Shown: piece after piece, positions 25,985-34,748 of the stretch | Numbering within the stretch: the first letter of the stretch is position 1 | How the letters are laid out: the number at the start of each line of letters is the position of its first letter | Assembly: GCA_044377005.1 (NCBI GenBank) | Contig: JBILJV010000001.1 | Span: 1 to 64,000 of the forward strand | Direction of reading: 5' to 3' | Source: JABMMZ01 sp044377005 | Lineage (GTDB): Bacteria > Bacteroidota > Bacteroidia > NS11-12g > UBA955 | DNA length: 64,000 nt | Position numbers and translations under genes: made by a program | The notes under the pieces: generated by a model | What the model was told of the DNA's origin: nothing | What the model saw: only the letters and a program-made list of their open reading frames with translations | The model's database searches: none

Positions 25985-27586
25985 TTACTCGTGTGGATTG
26001 TCATCCCCATCATCATCAAAAATATTAGCGCCAAAATCACGTTGGTCTTGCTCGTCTAAAAAAGGGTTTTCAAGTTGTGATTTTCCCAAGCTATACAAAT
26101 CGGTTTGAGTACTGTGGTCTTCGTCGGTGTTTATTTTACTTGAGTAAGTAACCATTGTTGGTTCTTGATGGTAATCACCAAAATTAGACATGTCGTTTTC
26201 ATCATAGTTCACAAACTTCGCAAAGTTTTCAAGGAAACGAACTTTTGCCTCACCTGTAGGTCCATTTCTGTGTTTTTGAATAATAACTTCTCCTAAGCTA
26301 GGGTCGCCTACTTGAGGTTCATTCAGTTTGTAATAGTTTGGACGCCATATAAATCCAACAATGTCGGCATCTTGCTCTATACTTCCAGATTCCCTTAAGT
26401 CACTCAACTGTGGTTTTTTGTCGCCTGCTCTTTTTTCAACATCACGACTCAACTGTGCAAGGGCAATAATAGGAATATTAAGTTCTTTCGCTAATCCTTT
26501 CAACGCTCTTGAAATGGAACCAATTTCTTGCTCCCTGTTTCCGTTTTTACCAACATCTTCACCGCGCATTAATTGCAAATAATCGACTACCACCATTTCA
26601 ATATGGTGTTTGCTGTGTAATCTTCGGCATTTTGCTTTAAATTCAAAAATAGGCAGGGATGGGGTATCGTCAATAAAAATCTGTGCTTTAGAAAGTTTTT
26701 GGATTTTAGTGTGGAGTTGAGTCCATTCGTGTTCTTCCAAAGTGCCTTTTTTTAGTTTTTCGCTCGAAATTTCACTTTCGGCAGCGATAAGCCTCGTAAC
26801 CAATTGTGCTGCACTCATCTCAAGTGAGAAAATAGCCACAGGTTTCATGAAATCTACGGCAGCATTTCTAAGCATAGTTAAGGCAAGTGCTGTTTTTCCC
26901 ATACCCGGTCTAGCGGCTAAGATAATTAAATCTGATTTTTGCCAGCCTGAAGTAATCTCGTCTAAATTTTTAAGGCCACTTGGAATACCTGTTAATCCAT
27001 CTTTTTTGTCGTGGTTAGCCTCAATGATACTGATGGCTTCGTTAATAATGCTAGAAATTTCTTTATAAGAACGTTTCATTCCATCATTTTTTACCTCATA
27101 CAAATCTTTTTCGGTTTCGTCTAGGAGTTTAAAAGCATCAGTGCCTTCATCGAAAGCAGAAGAAAGTGTTTCTCCAGAAATTCTGATTAATTCACGTTGA
27201 ATGAATTTTTGAATAACAATGTGTGCGTGGTATTGAATATTTGCGGCAGAGGCAACTCTACTGGTCAATTTAGCGATATAAAAAGGACCACCAACAAGTT
27301 CTAATAACCCTTTAATTTTTAGTTTTTCAGTAACAGTTAAGATGTCAACAGGCTGATTGAGGTTGTATAAATCAATCATCGATTCAAAAATAAATCGATT
27401 GTTTTCATTGTAGAAATGTTTGCCTTGTAACACTTCAATTGCATCTCTAAGGGCATCTTTTTCCAACATAATAGCCCCTAAGATGGCTTCTTCAAAATCC
27501 ATTGCTTGAGGTGGAATACGTCCCCCTGCATCAAGTGTTGTTAAATCTATGGTCTTTTTTCGTTTTACACTTGGACGTTCTAACAT
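25985..27586 (-). CDS. dnaB: replicative DNA helicase
   Basis: Hexameric 5'-3' helicase of the replication fork. The N-terminal domain (about 25-125, PPQAMDFEEAILGAIMLEKDA) is followed by the RecA-like motor with Walker A ARPGMGKTALAL near residue 228, VVVDYLQLM near 335 and QLSRDVEKRAGDKKPQLSDLRESGSIEQDAD near 380. The C-terminal 70 residues are acidic and low in conservation. The length of 533 is slightly long because of that tail. There is no intein. It is divergent from clpC across a 272-bp region. Confidence 0.97.
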   Translation of the reverse strand: MLERPSVKRKKTIDLTTLDAGGRIPPQAMDFEEAILGAIMLEKDALRDAIEVLQGKHFYNENNRFIFESMIDLYNLNQPVDILTVTEKLKIKGLLELVGGPFYIAKLTSRVASAANIQYHAHIVIQKFIQRELIRISGETLSSAFDEGTDAFKLLDETEKDLYEVKNDGMKRSYKEISSIINEAISIIEANHDKKDGLTGIPSGLKNLDEITSGWQKSDLIILAARPGMGKTALALTMLRNAAVDFMKPVAIFSLEMSAAQLVTRLIAAESEISSEKLKKGTLEEHEWTQLHTKIQKLSKAQIFIDDTPSLPIFEFKAKCRRLHSKHHIEMVVVDYLQLMRGEDVGKNGNREQEIGSISRALKGLAKELNIPIIALAQLSRDVEKRAGDKKPQLSDLRESGSIEQDADIVGFIWRPNYYKLNEPQVGDPSLGEVIIQKHRNGPTGEAKVRFLENFAKFVNYDENDMSNFGDYHQEPTMVTYSSKINTDEDHSTQTDLYSLGKSQLENPFLDEQDQRDFGANIFDDDGDDNPHE

Positions 27587-27858
27587 ACTTGCGAAACTAA
27601 ATTAAAAAATTAGTTATTTTGAATTAATCTTATCCATTTTTGGTGTTAATTGATTGTTGATATAATTTGTTTGAATAGCATATAATAGTTCATTTGACAA
27701 ATTGGCGTTTTGCAGGACGCGCTGTCACATAAATTTTATAGAATGGAATTTGGCATCATTATGGGAACATGAGTAAAATAGTCTACACTTATATCAATAG
27801 TGGGATTATTAATTTTAAAATATAAAGTCAAACTATTAAATTTGTTTATTAATCAATA

Positions 27859-30408
27859 ATGGAAGCTAAATTTTCACCACGCGTTAAAGAAGTGATTCAA
27901 TTCAGTCGCGAAGAAGCAATTAGAATTGGACACGATTATATAGGTCCCGAACATTTGTTGCTCGGAATGATCAGAGAAGGGGAAGGAACTGCTGTAAATA
28001 CCTTAAAATCTCTTGAACTAGATGTCATTAGATTGAAAAAATCTATTGAAGATTTAATCAGAGGGACTGCTTCTCATGTTAGTAATTTGGGAAATATTCC
28101 TCTTACTAAACAAGCTGAAAAAGCGCTAAAAATCACCTATTTAGAGGCAAAAATATTTAAAACAGATACCATTGGTACTGAACATCTTTTGCTCGCTATC
28201 CTTAGAGATGAAGACAATGTGGCTTCTAAGGTTTTGTCACAATATGGTATCACTTACGATTTTTTTAAACAAACTTTATTGGATGGTTTAGGTTCCGATG
28301 GGTCAAGAACCCAATTGCCTCCAAGTAATGCGTTTGAAGAGGAAGGGGCAGATTCTATGGAGGACAGAAAGTTGGAGGATTTGAAAAAGAAAAACACCAA
28401 ATCAAACACACCTGTCTTAGATAATTTTGGTAGAGACTTAACCAAATTGGCAGAAGACGGTAAATTGGACCCCATTGTTGGAAGAGAAAAAGAAATCGAA
28501 AGGGTTTCGCAGATTTTATCAAGAAGAAAGAAAAACAATCCAATCTTAATTGGTGAACCCGGTGTAGGTAAAACAGCTATTGCTGAAGGCTTAGCATTGA
28601 GAATAATTCAAAGAAAAGTGTCTCGTGTGCTTTACAACAAAAGAGTAGTAACGTTAGATTTAGCCTCATTAGTGGCTGGAACCAAGTACAGAGGTCAGTT
28701 TGAGGAACGTATGAAAGCTATAATGACAGAACTTGAAAAGGCTGACGATGTCATTTTGTTTATCGATGAAATTCACACCATTGTGGGTGCCGGTGGCGCA
28801 AGCGGAAGTTTGGATGCTAGTAACATGTTTAAACCTGCTTTGGCAAGAGGTGAAGTGCAGTGTATTGGTGCTACTACTTTGGATGAATACAGACAATATA
28901 TCGAAAAAGATGGTGCTTTAGAAAGGCGTTTTCAAATGGTAATCATTGAACCTGCTTCTCCTGAAGAGTCAATTGAAATATTGCATAATATCAAAGACAA
29001 ATACGAAGATCACCACAATGTAACCTATACTGACGAAGCCATCGAAGCTTGTGTTAGAATGAGTAACAGGTACATTACGGATAGAAATTTGCCAGACAAA
29101 GCCATTGATGTATTAGACGAAGTAGGTGCAAGAGTTCATATTACCAATATTAATGTTCCTAAAGTTATTCTTGATTTAGAAACGCAAATTGAATCGATTA
29201 AACAAGAAAAGATTTCAGTTGTAAAAAGTCAAAAATATGAAGAGGCAGCTAAATTAAGAGACAAAGAAAAAAACTTAATCAATCAGTTAGATGCTGCAAA
29301 AATAGAATGGGAAAAAGAAACTGGTAGCAATAGATTTACTGTTACAGAAGACAATGTTGCCGAAGTAATTGCCATGATGACAGGTATTCCTGTTAAGAGA
29401 ATTGGTCAAAGTGAAGGTAAAAAATTACTGACCATGGAAGGTGATTTAAAGAAAAGAGTCATAGGACAAGACAAGGCCATTGAAAAACTTTCAAAAGCAA
29501 TTCAAAGAACAAGAGCGGGACTTAAGGATCCAAATAAACCAATAGGCTCGTTTATTTTCTTAGGACCTACAGGTGTTGGTAAAACAGAATTGGCAAAGGC
29601 ACTAAGTGAATACATGTTCGACAGTAATGATGCTTTAATTAGAATAGACATGAGTGAGTTTATGGAAAAATTTGCCATAAGCAGATTGGTGGGAGCGCCT
29701 CCAGGTTATGTAGGTTATGAAGAAGGGGGATTATTGACCGAGAAAGTGAGAAGAAAGCCATACTCAGTTGTGTTGTTTGATGAGGTTGAAAAAGCCCACC
29801 CTGATGTATTCAATATCATGCTGCAAGTATTAGATGAAGGCTTTATAACAGACAGTTTGGGCCGTAAAATTGATTTCAGAAATACCGTTATTATCATGAC
29901 TTCTAACATTGGTTCACGTCAGTTAAAGGATTTCGGAACAGGGGTTGGTTTTGCCACTACTAATAAATTAGCCAGCAACGAGTCGGAAAGTAAACAAGTG
30001 ATTGAAGGGGCTTTAAAGAAATTTTTCTCACCAGAGTTTTTAAATCGTATTGATGATATTATCGTTTTCAACAGTTTAGAAAAACACGATATATTGAATA
30101 TTTTGGAGATTCAAATGAAGAAAATGTTGAAACGCATTGAAGATTTGGGTTATAAAATAGAATTGTCACAAGAAGCAAAAGAATTCATAGCTGAACAAGG
30201 ATTTGACAGCAAATTTGGCGCTCGACCATTGCACAGAGCCATACAAAAGTATTTGGAAGATCCATTGGCAGAAGAGATTCTAAAAGGGGATATTATAGAG
30301 GGTTCAGTGGTTAATATTGAACTCGACAAAGAATCCAACCTTTTAAAAGTAATTAAAGACTTACCTCCAACTACTCCCAAAAAGACTAGAAAACTTAAAG
30401 GAGAATAG
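27859..30408 (+). CDS. clpC: ATP-dependent Clp protease ATPase subunit
   Basis: AAA+ unfoldase of the ClpC type that feeds ClpP. It has two N-terminal Clp repeats (about 3-145), AAA-1 with Walker A GEPGVGKT (about 232) and VILFIDEIHTIVGAGG, a UVR-containing middle region (KYEEAAKLRDKEKNLINQ, about 455), and AAA-2 with GPTGVGKT (about 570) and VVLFDEVEKAHPDVF. The UVR motif and length of 849 distinguish it from ClpB. No CIRCE or CtsR-like operator was seen upstream. Confidence 0.96.
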   Translation: MEAKFSPRVKEVIQFSREEAIRIGHDYIGPEHLLLGMIREGEGTAVNTLKSLELDVIRLKKSIEDLIRGTASHVSNLGNIPLTKQAEKALKITYLEAKIFKTDTIGTEHLLLAILRDEDNVASKVLSQYGITYDFFKQTLLDGLGSDGSRTQLPPSNAFEEEGADSMEDRKLEDLKKKNTKSNTPVLDNFGRDLTKLAEDGKLDPIVGREKEIERVSQILSRRKKNNPILIGEPGVGKTAIAEGLALRIIQRKVSRVLYNKRVVTLDLASLVAGTKYRGQFEERMKAIMTELEKADDVILFIDEIHTIVGAGGASGSLDASNMFKPALARGEVQCIGATTLDEYRQYIEKDGALERRFQMVIIEPASPEESIEILHNIKDKYEDHHNVTYTDEAIEACVRMSNRYITDRNLPDKAIDVLDEVGARVHITNINVPKVILDLETQIESIKQEKISVVKSQKYEEAAKLRDKEKNLINQLDAAKIEWEKETGSNRFTVTEDNVAEVIAMMTGIPVKRIGQSEGKKLLTMEGDLKKRVIGQDKAIEKLSKAIQRTRAGLKDPNKPIGSFIFLGPTGVGKTELAKALSEYMFDSNDALIRIDMSEFMEKFAISRLVGAPPGYVGYEEGGLLTEKVRRKPYSVVLFDEVEKAHPDVFNIMLQVLDEGFITDSLGRKIDFRNTVIIMTSNIGSRQLKDFGTGVGFATTNKLASNESESKQVIEGALKKFFSPEFLNRIDDIIVFNSLEKHDILNILEIQMKKMLKRIEDLGYKIELSQEAKEFIAEQGFDSKFGARPLHRAIQKYLEDPLAEEILKGDIIEGSVVNIELDKESNLLKVIKDLPPTTPKKTRKLKGE

Positions 30409-30443
30409 GGTTGGTTTGCATTTAATAAAGGCAGTTAGTTTTC

Positions 30444-30483
30444 TTTATCAGTGTTATTTATTTTTTAAAGAAAAACTGATAAA
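30444..30483. other. inverted repeat downstream of clpC
   Basis: TTTATCAGT and ACTGATAAA form perfect 9-bp arms 22 nt apart, starting 36 nt after the clpC stop. There is no terminal T-run, so this may be a weak terminator or a control site for the next gene. Confidence 0.4.
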
Positions 30484-30521
30484 CAGGTAATTTGTATATC
30501 AAGAAATTATAAAAATCAAAA

Positions 30522-31286
30522 ATGAATCACTTGTTATACAAGCTACCTCTTTTATTCCTGATTGTTTTGCAAGGAATATCAATGAAGGCTCAACCTATGC
30601 TGGATTTAGAAACGGGAGCTGTTTTTTCGGGCTATAATAATGTAAGAATCCCAGGTGATTTGGGGACTAATTTTTCTCTTAAAGACGATTTAAAATCTCA
30701 AGTAACACCTTTTTATCGTCTAAGAGCAAGTTATGTTATAAAAAAGCGCCATTCGTTTTCTGTTTTATACGCTCCACTCAAAATAAAGTCAGAAGGCAAT
30801 GTGTCGAAAGATATCTTTTTCCAAGGTGTTTTGTTTTCTGCAAATACAGATCTTAAAGGGATTTATCAATTTAATTCTTACAGACTCACTTACAGATATG
30901 ATATCATAAGCAAAAAAAAATTTGTTTTCGGATTAGGCTTTACAGGAAAAATCAGAGATGCTAAAATTGCACTTTCTTCGCCTGGACTTAGTGCGGAGAA
31001 AGCGAATGTTGGATTTGTGCCAATTATAAATTTTAGATTCAAATGGAATATAGATGATAAATTTGGATTACTACTCGATGGCGATGCGCTTGCAGCACCT
31101 CAAGGAAGGGCTGAAGACATTCAGTTAGCTGCTACCTATCAACATACAAAAAATATTGGGTTTCGTGCCGGTTATCGTATTCTTGAAGGTGGTGCAGAAA
31201 ATAATTCAGTTTATAATTTCACACTCATTCACTACGCCTCTTTTGGAATGACTTATACATTTGGTCGAAAGAAATCAAGTAATTAA
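30522..31286 (+). CDS. outer-membrane beta-barrel-like protein, unknown
   Basis: A 254-residue exported protein with signal peptide MNHLLYKLPLLFLIVLQGISMKA. The remainder alternates polar and aromatic/hydrophobic residues as in 8- to 12-stranded barrels, with repeated strand-like pieces (FYRLRASYVIKKRHSFSVLY, SYRLTYRYDII, NFTLIHYASFGMTYTF) and a final strand ending close to the C-terminus. No family is recognised. It follows clpC but is separated by an inverted repeat and is probably expressed on its own. Confidence 0.7.
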   Translation: MNHLLYKLPLLFLIVLQGISMKAQPMLDLETGAVFSGYNNVRIPGDLGTNFSLKDDLKSQVTPFYRLRASYVIKKRHSFSVLYAPLKIKSEGNVSKDIFFQGVLFSANTDLKGIYQFNSYRLTYRYDIISKKKFVFGLGFTGKIRDAKIALSSPGLSAEKANVGFVPIINFRFKWNIDDKFGLLLDGDALAAPQGRAEDIQLAATYQHTKNIGFRAGYRILEGGAENNSVYNFTLIHYASFGMTYTFGRKKSSN

Positions 31287-31380
31287 ATAACTTAAGAAAT
31301 TTGCCAATTCGTAAATTCTCAATTATTTTTTTTTATCTTATACATTTTAGAATTTAATTTCTATTAATAACTAATAGCAT

Positions 31381-32652
31381 TTAACGCTGCTCCACCAAGT
31401 TGAAGTTCATCACTATTGGAATAGACACGAATAATGAAACCATAAACAAGTAGTGGTAGGGTACAACGATGAATGCATAAAAACCAATCAGGCATATTTT
31501 CAAAGTGATTAATTGAATTTGTTTTGGTTTTATTTTCGATTTGTTTTTAACAAAAAACCACAAGCTAAACAAAGGGAGAAGCAGGTTGATGATTGTTTGT
31601 AGCTTAACAAAAGATTCTATCTTGTCTATTAGCGTTCCTGGCCAGTAAAGGTAGTAATAGCTAGCAAACCCAAGGCCGTTAAACAATTGATAAGGATTGT
31701 CGCCCGGTTGTTGCCAGGCTTGTCCTTTCCACTCCTGCATATACACGGGAATAAAGGCGCCAAAACTGTCAGTTAAAAGTCCAGGATATTGGGAGATATA
31801 AGGAATGATAAATAATAACATTGCAAATACAATGCAAAGAGCAGAAAGGATAATGGTTTGTTTCTTATTTTTGATAAAGCTAGAGTAAATAAAAAAGGGG
31901 GTCCATAATACAATGGAATAACGAGACATTAAGATGCTAGACAATCCTACTGCTTTTGAAAGTGTATTGCCATAAATTAAGGCAACGGCAAAAAAGAGAT
32001 AATAGGCTGAAATTAAGGTTTCAATAGTATGTCCTAAAATAACTTTGTCATCAATAAAGAAACTAAACAAAACAAAGAAAGGCAAACTGATTTTAAGGAA
32101 AATATTGAGTTGATGGTTTGAAGTATCAATGATTTTAAAGGTGTAATACAAAAAACTCAAAAGCAATACTATCAGTGCCAAAAGTCGGTAGTCTATATGA
32201 ATCAGTTCGGCAGCAACAAAAGGGAGCCAATGCATCGGAAAGTAGTTGGGGGTCCAAGAGTAAGTGCCTTTGTCAATAGGGGTGTATACAAACTCGTGGT
32301 TTATAAAGCGATTGACATAGACGTTTTGTGTGGTAGGGATAATGTCTGATACCACAATGTCTATGGGTGTTGAGTTGAAAAACAAATTTAAAAAAACAAG
32401 AGAAAGCAGGGCAATTAAAGAAAAAAATAGGTAATAAGCTTTTTTGGGTGCACTTGATCGGTTTCCCCAATGAGGCGTATTGTTTTGTTTTTGGAATAGT
32501 TGAAAGGCTAAGTATAGTAAAAGACAAGAAAGAAATGTGTTGAATAGTGTGTTTACAGTTGAGGGAAGCCAGTTTTTGCCAAAGGTATAAAAGCAAATTT
32601 CCAAAAAGAAAATGGCATACAACAAAGCAACTGACTTATTGAGTTTCAACAT
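31381..32652 (-). CDS. polytopic membrane protein, possible GT-C (GT87-like) transferase
   Basis: About 423 residues with roughly ten membrane segments. The first large periplasmic loop (about 80-125) includes NRFINHEFVYTP and SWTPNYFPMHWLPF, resembling the DUF2029/GT87 type of polyprenyl-linked sugar transferases. No certain catalytic acidic pair was identified, so enzymatic function is tentative. The ATG at 32652 (MLKLNKSVALL) is preferred over 32661. It lies downstream of the sigA terminator and is probably independently transcribed. Confidence 0.7.
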   Translation of the reverse strand: MLKLNKSVALLYAIFFLEICFYTFGKNWLPSTVNTLFNTFLSCLLLYLAFQLFQKQNNTPHWGNRSSAPKKAYYLFFSLIALLSLVFLNLFFNSTPIDIVVSDIIPTTQNVYVNRFINHEFVYTPIDKGTYSWTPNYFPMHWLPFVAAELIHIDYRLLALIVLLLSFLYYTFKIIDTSNHQLNIFLKISLPFFVLFSFFIDDKVILGHTIETLISAYYLFFAVALIYGNTLSKAVGLSSILMSRYSIVLWTPFFIYSSFIKNKKQTIILSALCIVFAMLLFIIPYISQYPGLLTDSFGAFIPVYMQEWKGQAWQQPGDNPYQLFNGLGFASYYYLYWPGTLIDKIESFVKLQTIINLLLPLFSLWFFVKNKSKIKPKQIQLITLKICLIGFYAFIVVPYHYLFMVSLFVSIPIVMNFNLVEQR

Positions 32653-32719
32653 GAGATGCAAAACTATTAAAATTTATGTATTCCAGAAGAATAAAGAATA
32701 AAAAGAAAAAATAGAGGCA

Positions 32720-32748
32720 AAAAAAAATCTCCTTTAGGGGAGATTTTT
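32720..32748 (-). terminator. rho-independent terminator of sigA
   Basis: Ten-base-pair stem AAAAATCTCC/GGAGATTTTT with a 6-nt loop. On the minus strand it is followed by a T-run, and it starts 10 nt after the sigA stop. Confidence 0.85.
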
Positions 32749-32757
32749 AGATTAGGA

Positions 32758-33621
32758 TTAGCCTAAGTATGTTTTTAGTATTTTGCTTTTAGATGATTTT
32801 CTTAATCTTCTAAGGGCTTTTTCTTTAATTTGTCTAACACGTTCTCTTGTAAGACCAACTTTTTCGGAAATATCTTCGAGAGTATGAGCGGGTCCACCGT
32901 CTAGACCATAATAGTATTTTAAAACATCACGTTCTTTTTCACTCAGTGTAGAGATAACACGGTTAATTTCTTTTTGCAAAGATTCGTTCATCAACGGCAC
33001 GTCCGGATTAGGTTCGTCATTGTTATCAAGAACACCAAGTAAAGTGTTGTCTTCACCTTCGGTAAGGGGAGCATCTATAGAAAGGTGTCTTCCGCTTGAC
33101 TTTAGGGCATTTTCAACCTCAATAAGTGGAATTTCCAACATTTGAGCAATTTCTTCTGCGGTTGGTTCTCTTTCAAATTCTTGTTCAAGTTTGGCAGCTG
33201 CAGCGCTGATACGACCGATAGATCCTACTTTATTAAGTGGTAAACGAACAATACGAGATTGGTCGGCTAGGGCTTGAAGGATAGATTGACGAATCCACCA
33301 TACAGCGTATGAGATGAATTTAAAACCTCTTGTTTCATCAAAACGTTTAGCAGCTTTAATTAAGCCTAAGTTACCTTCGTTGATTAAATCACCTAGGGTT
33401 AAACCTTGGTTTTGGTATTGTTTACTAACAGATACCACGAAACGGAGATTGGCATTCACTAATTTTTCAAGAGCAGCTTGGTCGCCTTCTCTAATTCTTC
33501 TGGCTAATTCCACTTCTTCTTGAGCGTCAATCATCTGAACTTTAGATATTTCGTTCAAATATTTGTCAAGAGATTTGTTTTCACGGTTAGTAAACTGTTT
33601 TGATATTTTAAGCTGTCTCAT
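32758..33621 (-). CDS. sigA: primary RNA polymerase sigma factor
   Basis: Housekeeping sigma-70 factor (RpoD/SigA) of the short Bacteroidota type, lacking region 1.1 and the non-conserved insert. Region 1.2 begins at SLDKYLNEISKV. Region 2 contains LRFVVSVSKQYQNQGLTLGDLINEGNLGLIKAAKRFDETRGFKFISYAVWWIRQSI. Region 4 ends with the helix-turn-helix TLEDISEKVGLTRERVRQIKEKALRRLR. The length of 287 residues is usual for the phylum. It agrees with the TAnnTTTG elements found in this window, and its own start has such a box (33667-33660). Confidence 0.96.
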   Translation of the reverse strand: MRQLKISKQFTNRENKSLDKYLNEISKVQMIDAQEEVELARRIREGDQAALEKLVNANLRFVVSVSKQYQNQGLTLGDLINEGNLGLIKAAKRFDETRGFKFISYAVWWIRQSILQALADQSRIVRLPLNKVGSIGRISAAAAKLEQEFEREPTAEEIAQMLEIPLIEVENALKSSGRHLSIDAPLTEGEDNTLLGVLDNNDEPNPDVPLMNESLQKEINRVISTLSEKERDVLKYYYGLDGGPAHTLEDISEKVGLTRERVRQIKEKALRRLRKSSKSKILKTYLG

Positions 33622-33932
33622 TTATTTTATAGTAGGTCTAAATCTTAGAAAAAAGTTTGCAAATATACGAATTTTGAATTAAAAAAGTGTAGATTTTGCT
33701 AGGAATTTCAAGTACTTCATAGCCGCAAAAACCTTGCCAAATATTAAAAAATATCTTCATGTCATTGAATACATTCTGTTTTAAGTTGATAAGTCTTGAA
33801 GTTGTATTAAACTTATCTATATGATATTTTATTTCCTGTATTTTATGTACGAGTAATAGTGCTATAAGTCAAATTTATTTTTAATAGAGCACAGCTTGAT
33901 GTATATTCGCAAAATATAAATAATTAAATATT
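33622..33932. other. 311-bp divergent control region between sigA and sod
   Basis: No coding frame was found. It contains the sigA -7 box at its left end and a TATATTCG element at about 33902-33909 that may serve sod. A loose GATAAGT/ACTTATC inverted repeat with a long spacer lies in the middle. No recognisable regulator-binding site was identified. Confidence 0.55.
33660..33667 (-). promoter_or_regulatory. -7 box of sigA
   Basis: On the minus strand TATATTTG, an exact TAnnTTTG match, 38 bp before the sigA ATG. Confidence 0.5.
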
Positions 33933-34541
33933 ATGTCATTTCAATTACCAGAATTAAAATACGCTTACAATGCTTTAGAGCCATTTATTGATGCTAGAAC
34001 TATGGAAATTCACCATTCTAAACATCACAATGCTTATGTTACCAATTTGAATGCTGCTGCTGCAGGAACCGAAATGGAAAACATGTCAATTGAGGATATT
34101 TGCAAAAACATAAGTAAATACCCGGTTGCTGTTAGAAACAATGGTGGTGGTCATTACAATCACTCTTTATTTTGGGATATATTAGCAAAACACGATGGTG
34201 CACAACCTCAAGGTACTCTTGCGGATGCTATCAACAATGACTTAGGTGGTTTTGAAAAATTTAAAGAAGATTTTTCTAAAGCAGCTGCTACTCGTTTTGG
34301 AAGTGGATGGGCTTGGTTATGTGTTGAAAATGGTAAACTTAAAATTTGCAGTACTGCTAATCAAGACAATCCATTAATGGATATTGAAGGTGTAAGATGT
34401 GGAACTCCTATTTTAGGATTAGATGTGTGGGAACATGCTTATTATTTACATTACCAAAACAGACGTCCAGACTATATCTCTTCATTCTTTAATTTAATCA
34501 ATTGGGATGAAGTAAGCAGAAGATATACTGCTGCTTTGTAG
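33933..34541 (+). CDS. sodA: superoxide dismutase, Mn-type by sequence
   Basis: Converts superoxide to hydrogen peroxide and oxygen. The metal ligands fall in MEIHHSKHHNAYV (first His), NNGGGHYNHSLFW (second His) and DVWEHAYYLHYQNRRPDYI (Asp and third His). The GGHYNHS context and NQDNPLM with Gln near residue 145 are those of Mn enzymes rather than Fe enzymes, though cambialistic use is common in this phylum. The length of 202 is normal. It is monocistronic with a strong terminator 20 nt after the stop. There is no signal peptide, so it is cytoplasmic. Confidence 0.96.
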   Translation: MSFQLPELKYAYNALEPFIDARTMEIHHSKHHNAYVTNLNAAAAGTEMENMSIEDICKNISKYPVAVRNNGGGHYNHSLFWDILAKHDGAQPQGTLADAINNDLGGFEKFKEDFSKAAATRFGSGWAWLCVENGKLKICSTANQDNPLMDIEGVRCGTPILGLDVWEHAYYLHYQNRRPDYISSFFNLINWDEVSRRYTAAL

Positions 34542-34560
34542 TTATAATAAGATTCAAAAA

Positions 34561-34601
34561 AAAAGTCCTAATGCAAGTTTTGCATTAGGACTTTTTTTTT
34601 G
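34561..34601 (+). terminator. rho-independent terminator of sodA
   Basis: Stem AGTCCTAATGCAA/TTGCATTAGGACT with a 2- to 3-nt loop and flanking A- and T-runs. It is one of the strongest terminators in the window. Confidence 0.92.
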
Positions 34602-34748
34602 AATTAGAGTTTTATAACTTTGATCTTAGTTTATATAGATTTTAATGGATATAATATCCTAATTATGAATAGTTTTGTTTTTTTTAATAGAAATTTTGTA
34701 CTTTGTGTTATTAAAACCTAATATTGTATACCTAATCGCAATTTATAA

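Noticed and set aside
25985..27586. intein in dnaB
   Set aside because: The Walker A region and the downstream motifs are continuous and the total length is normal apart from an acidic tail.
33790..33825. GATAAGT/ACTTATC inverted repeat between sigA and sodA as an operator
   Set aside because: The arms are short and the spacer long; such matches are expected by chance at this base composition.
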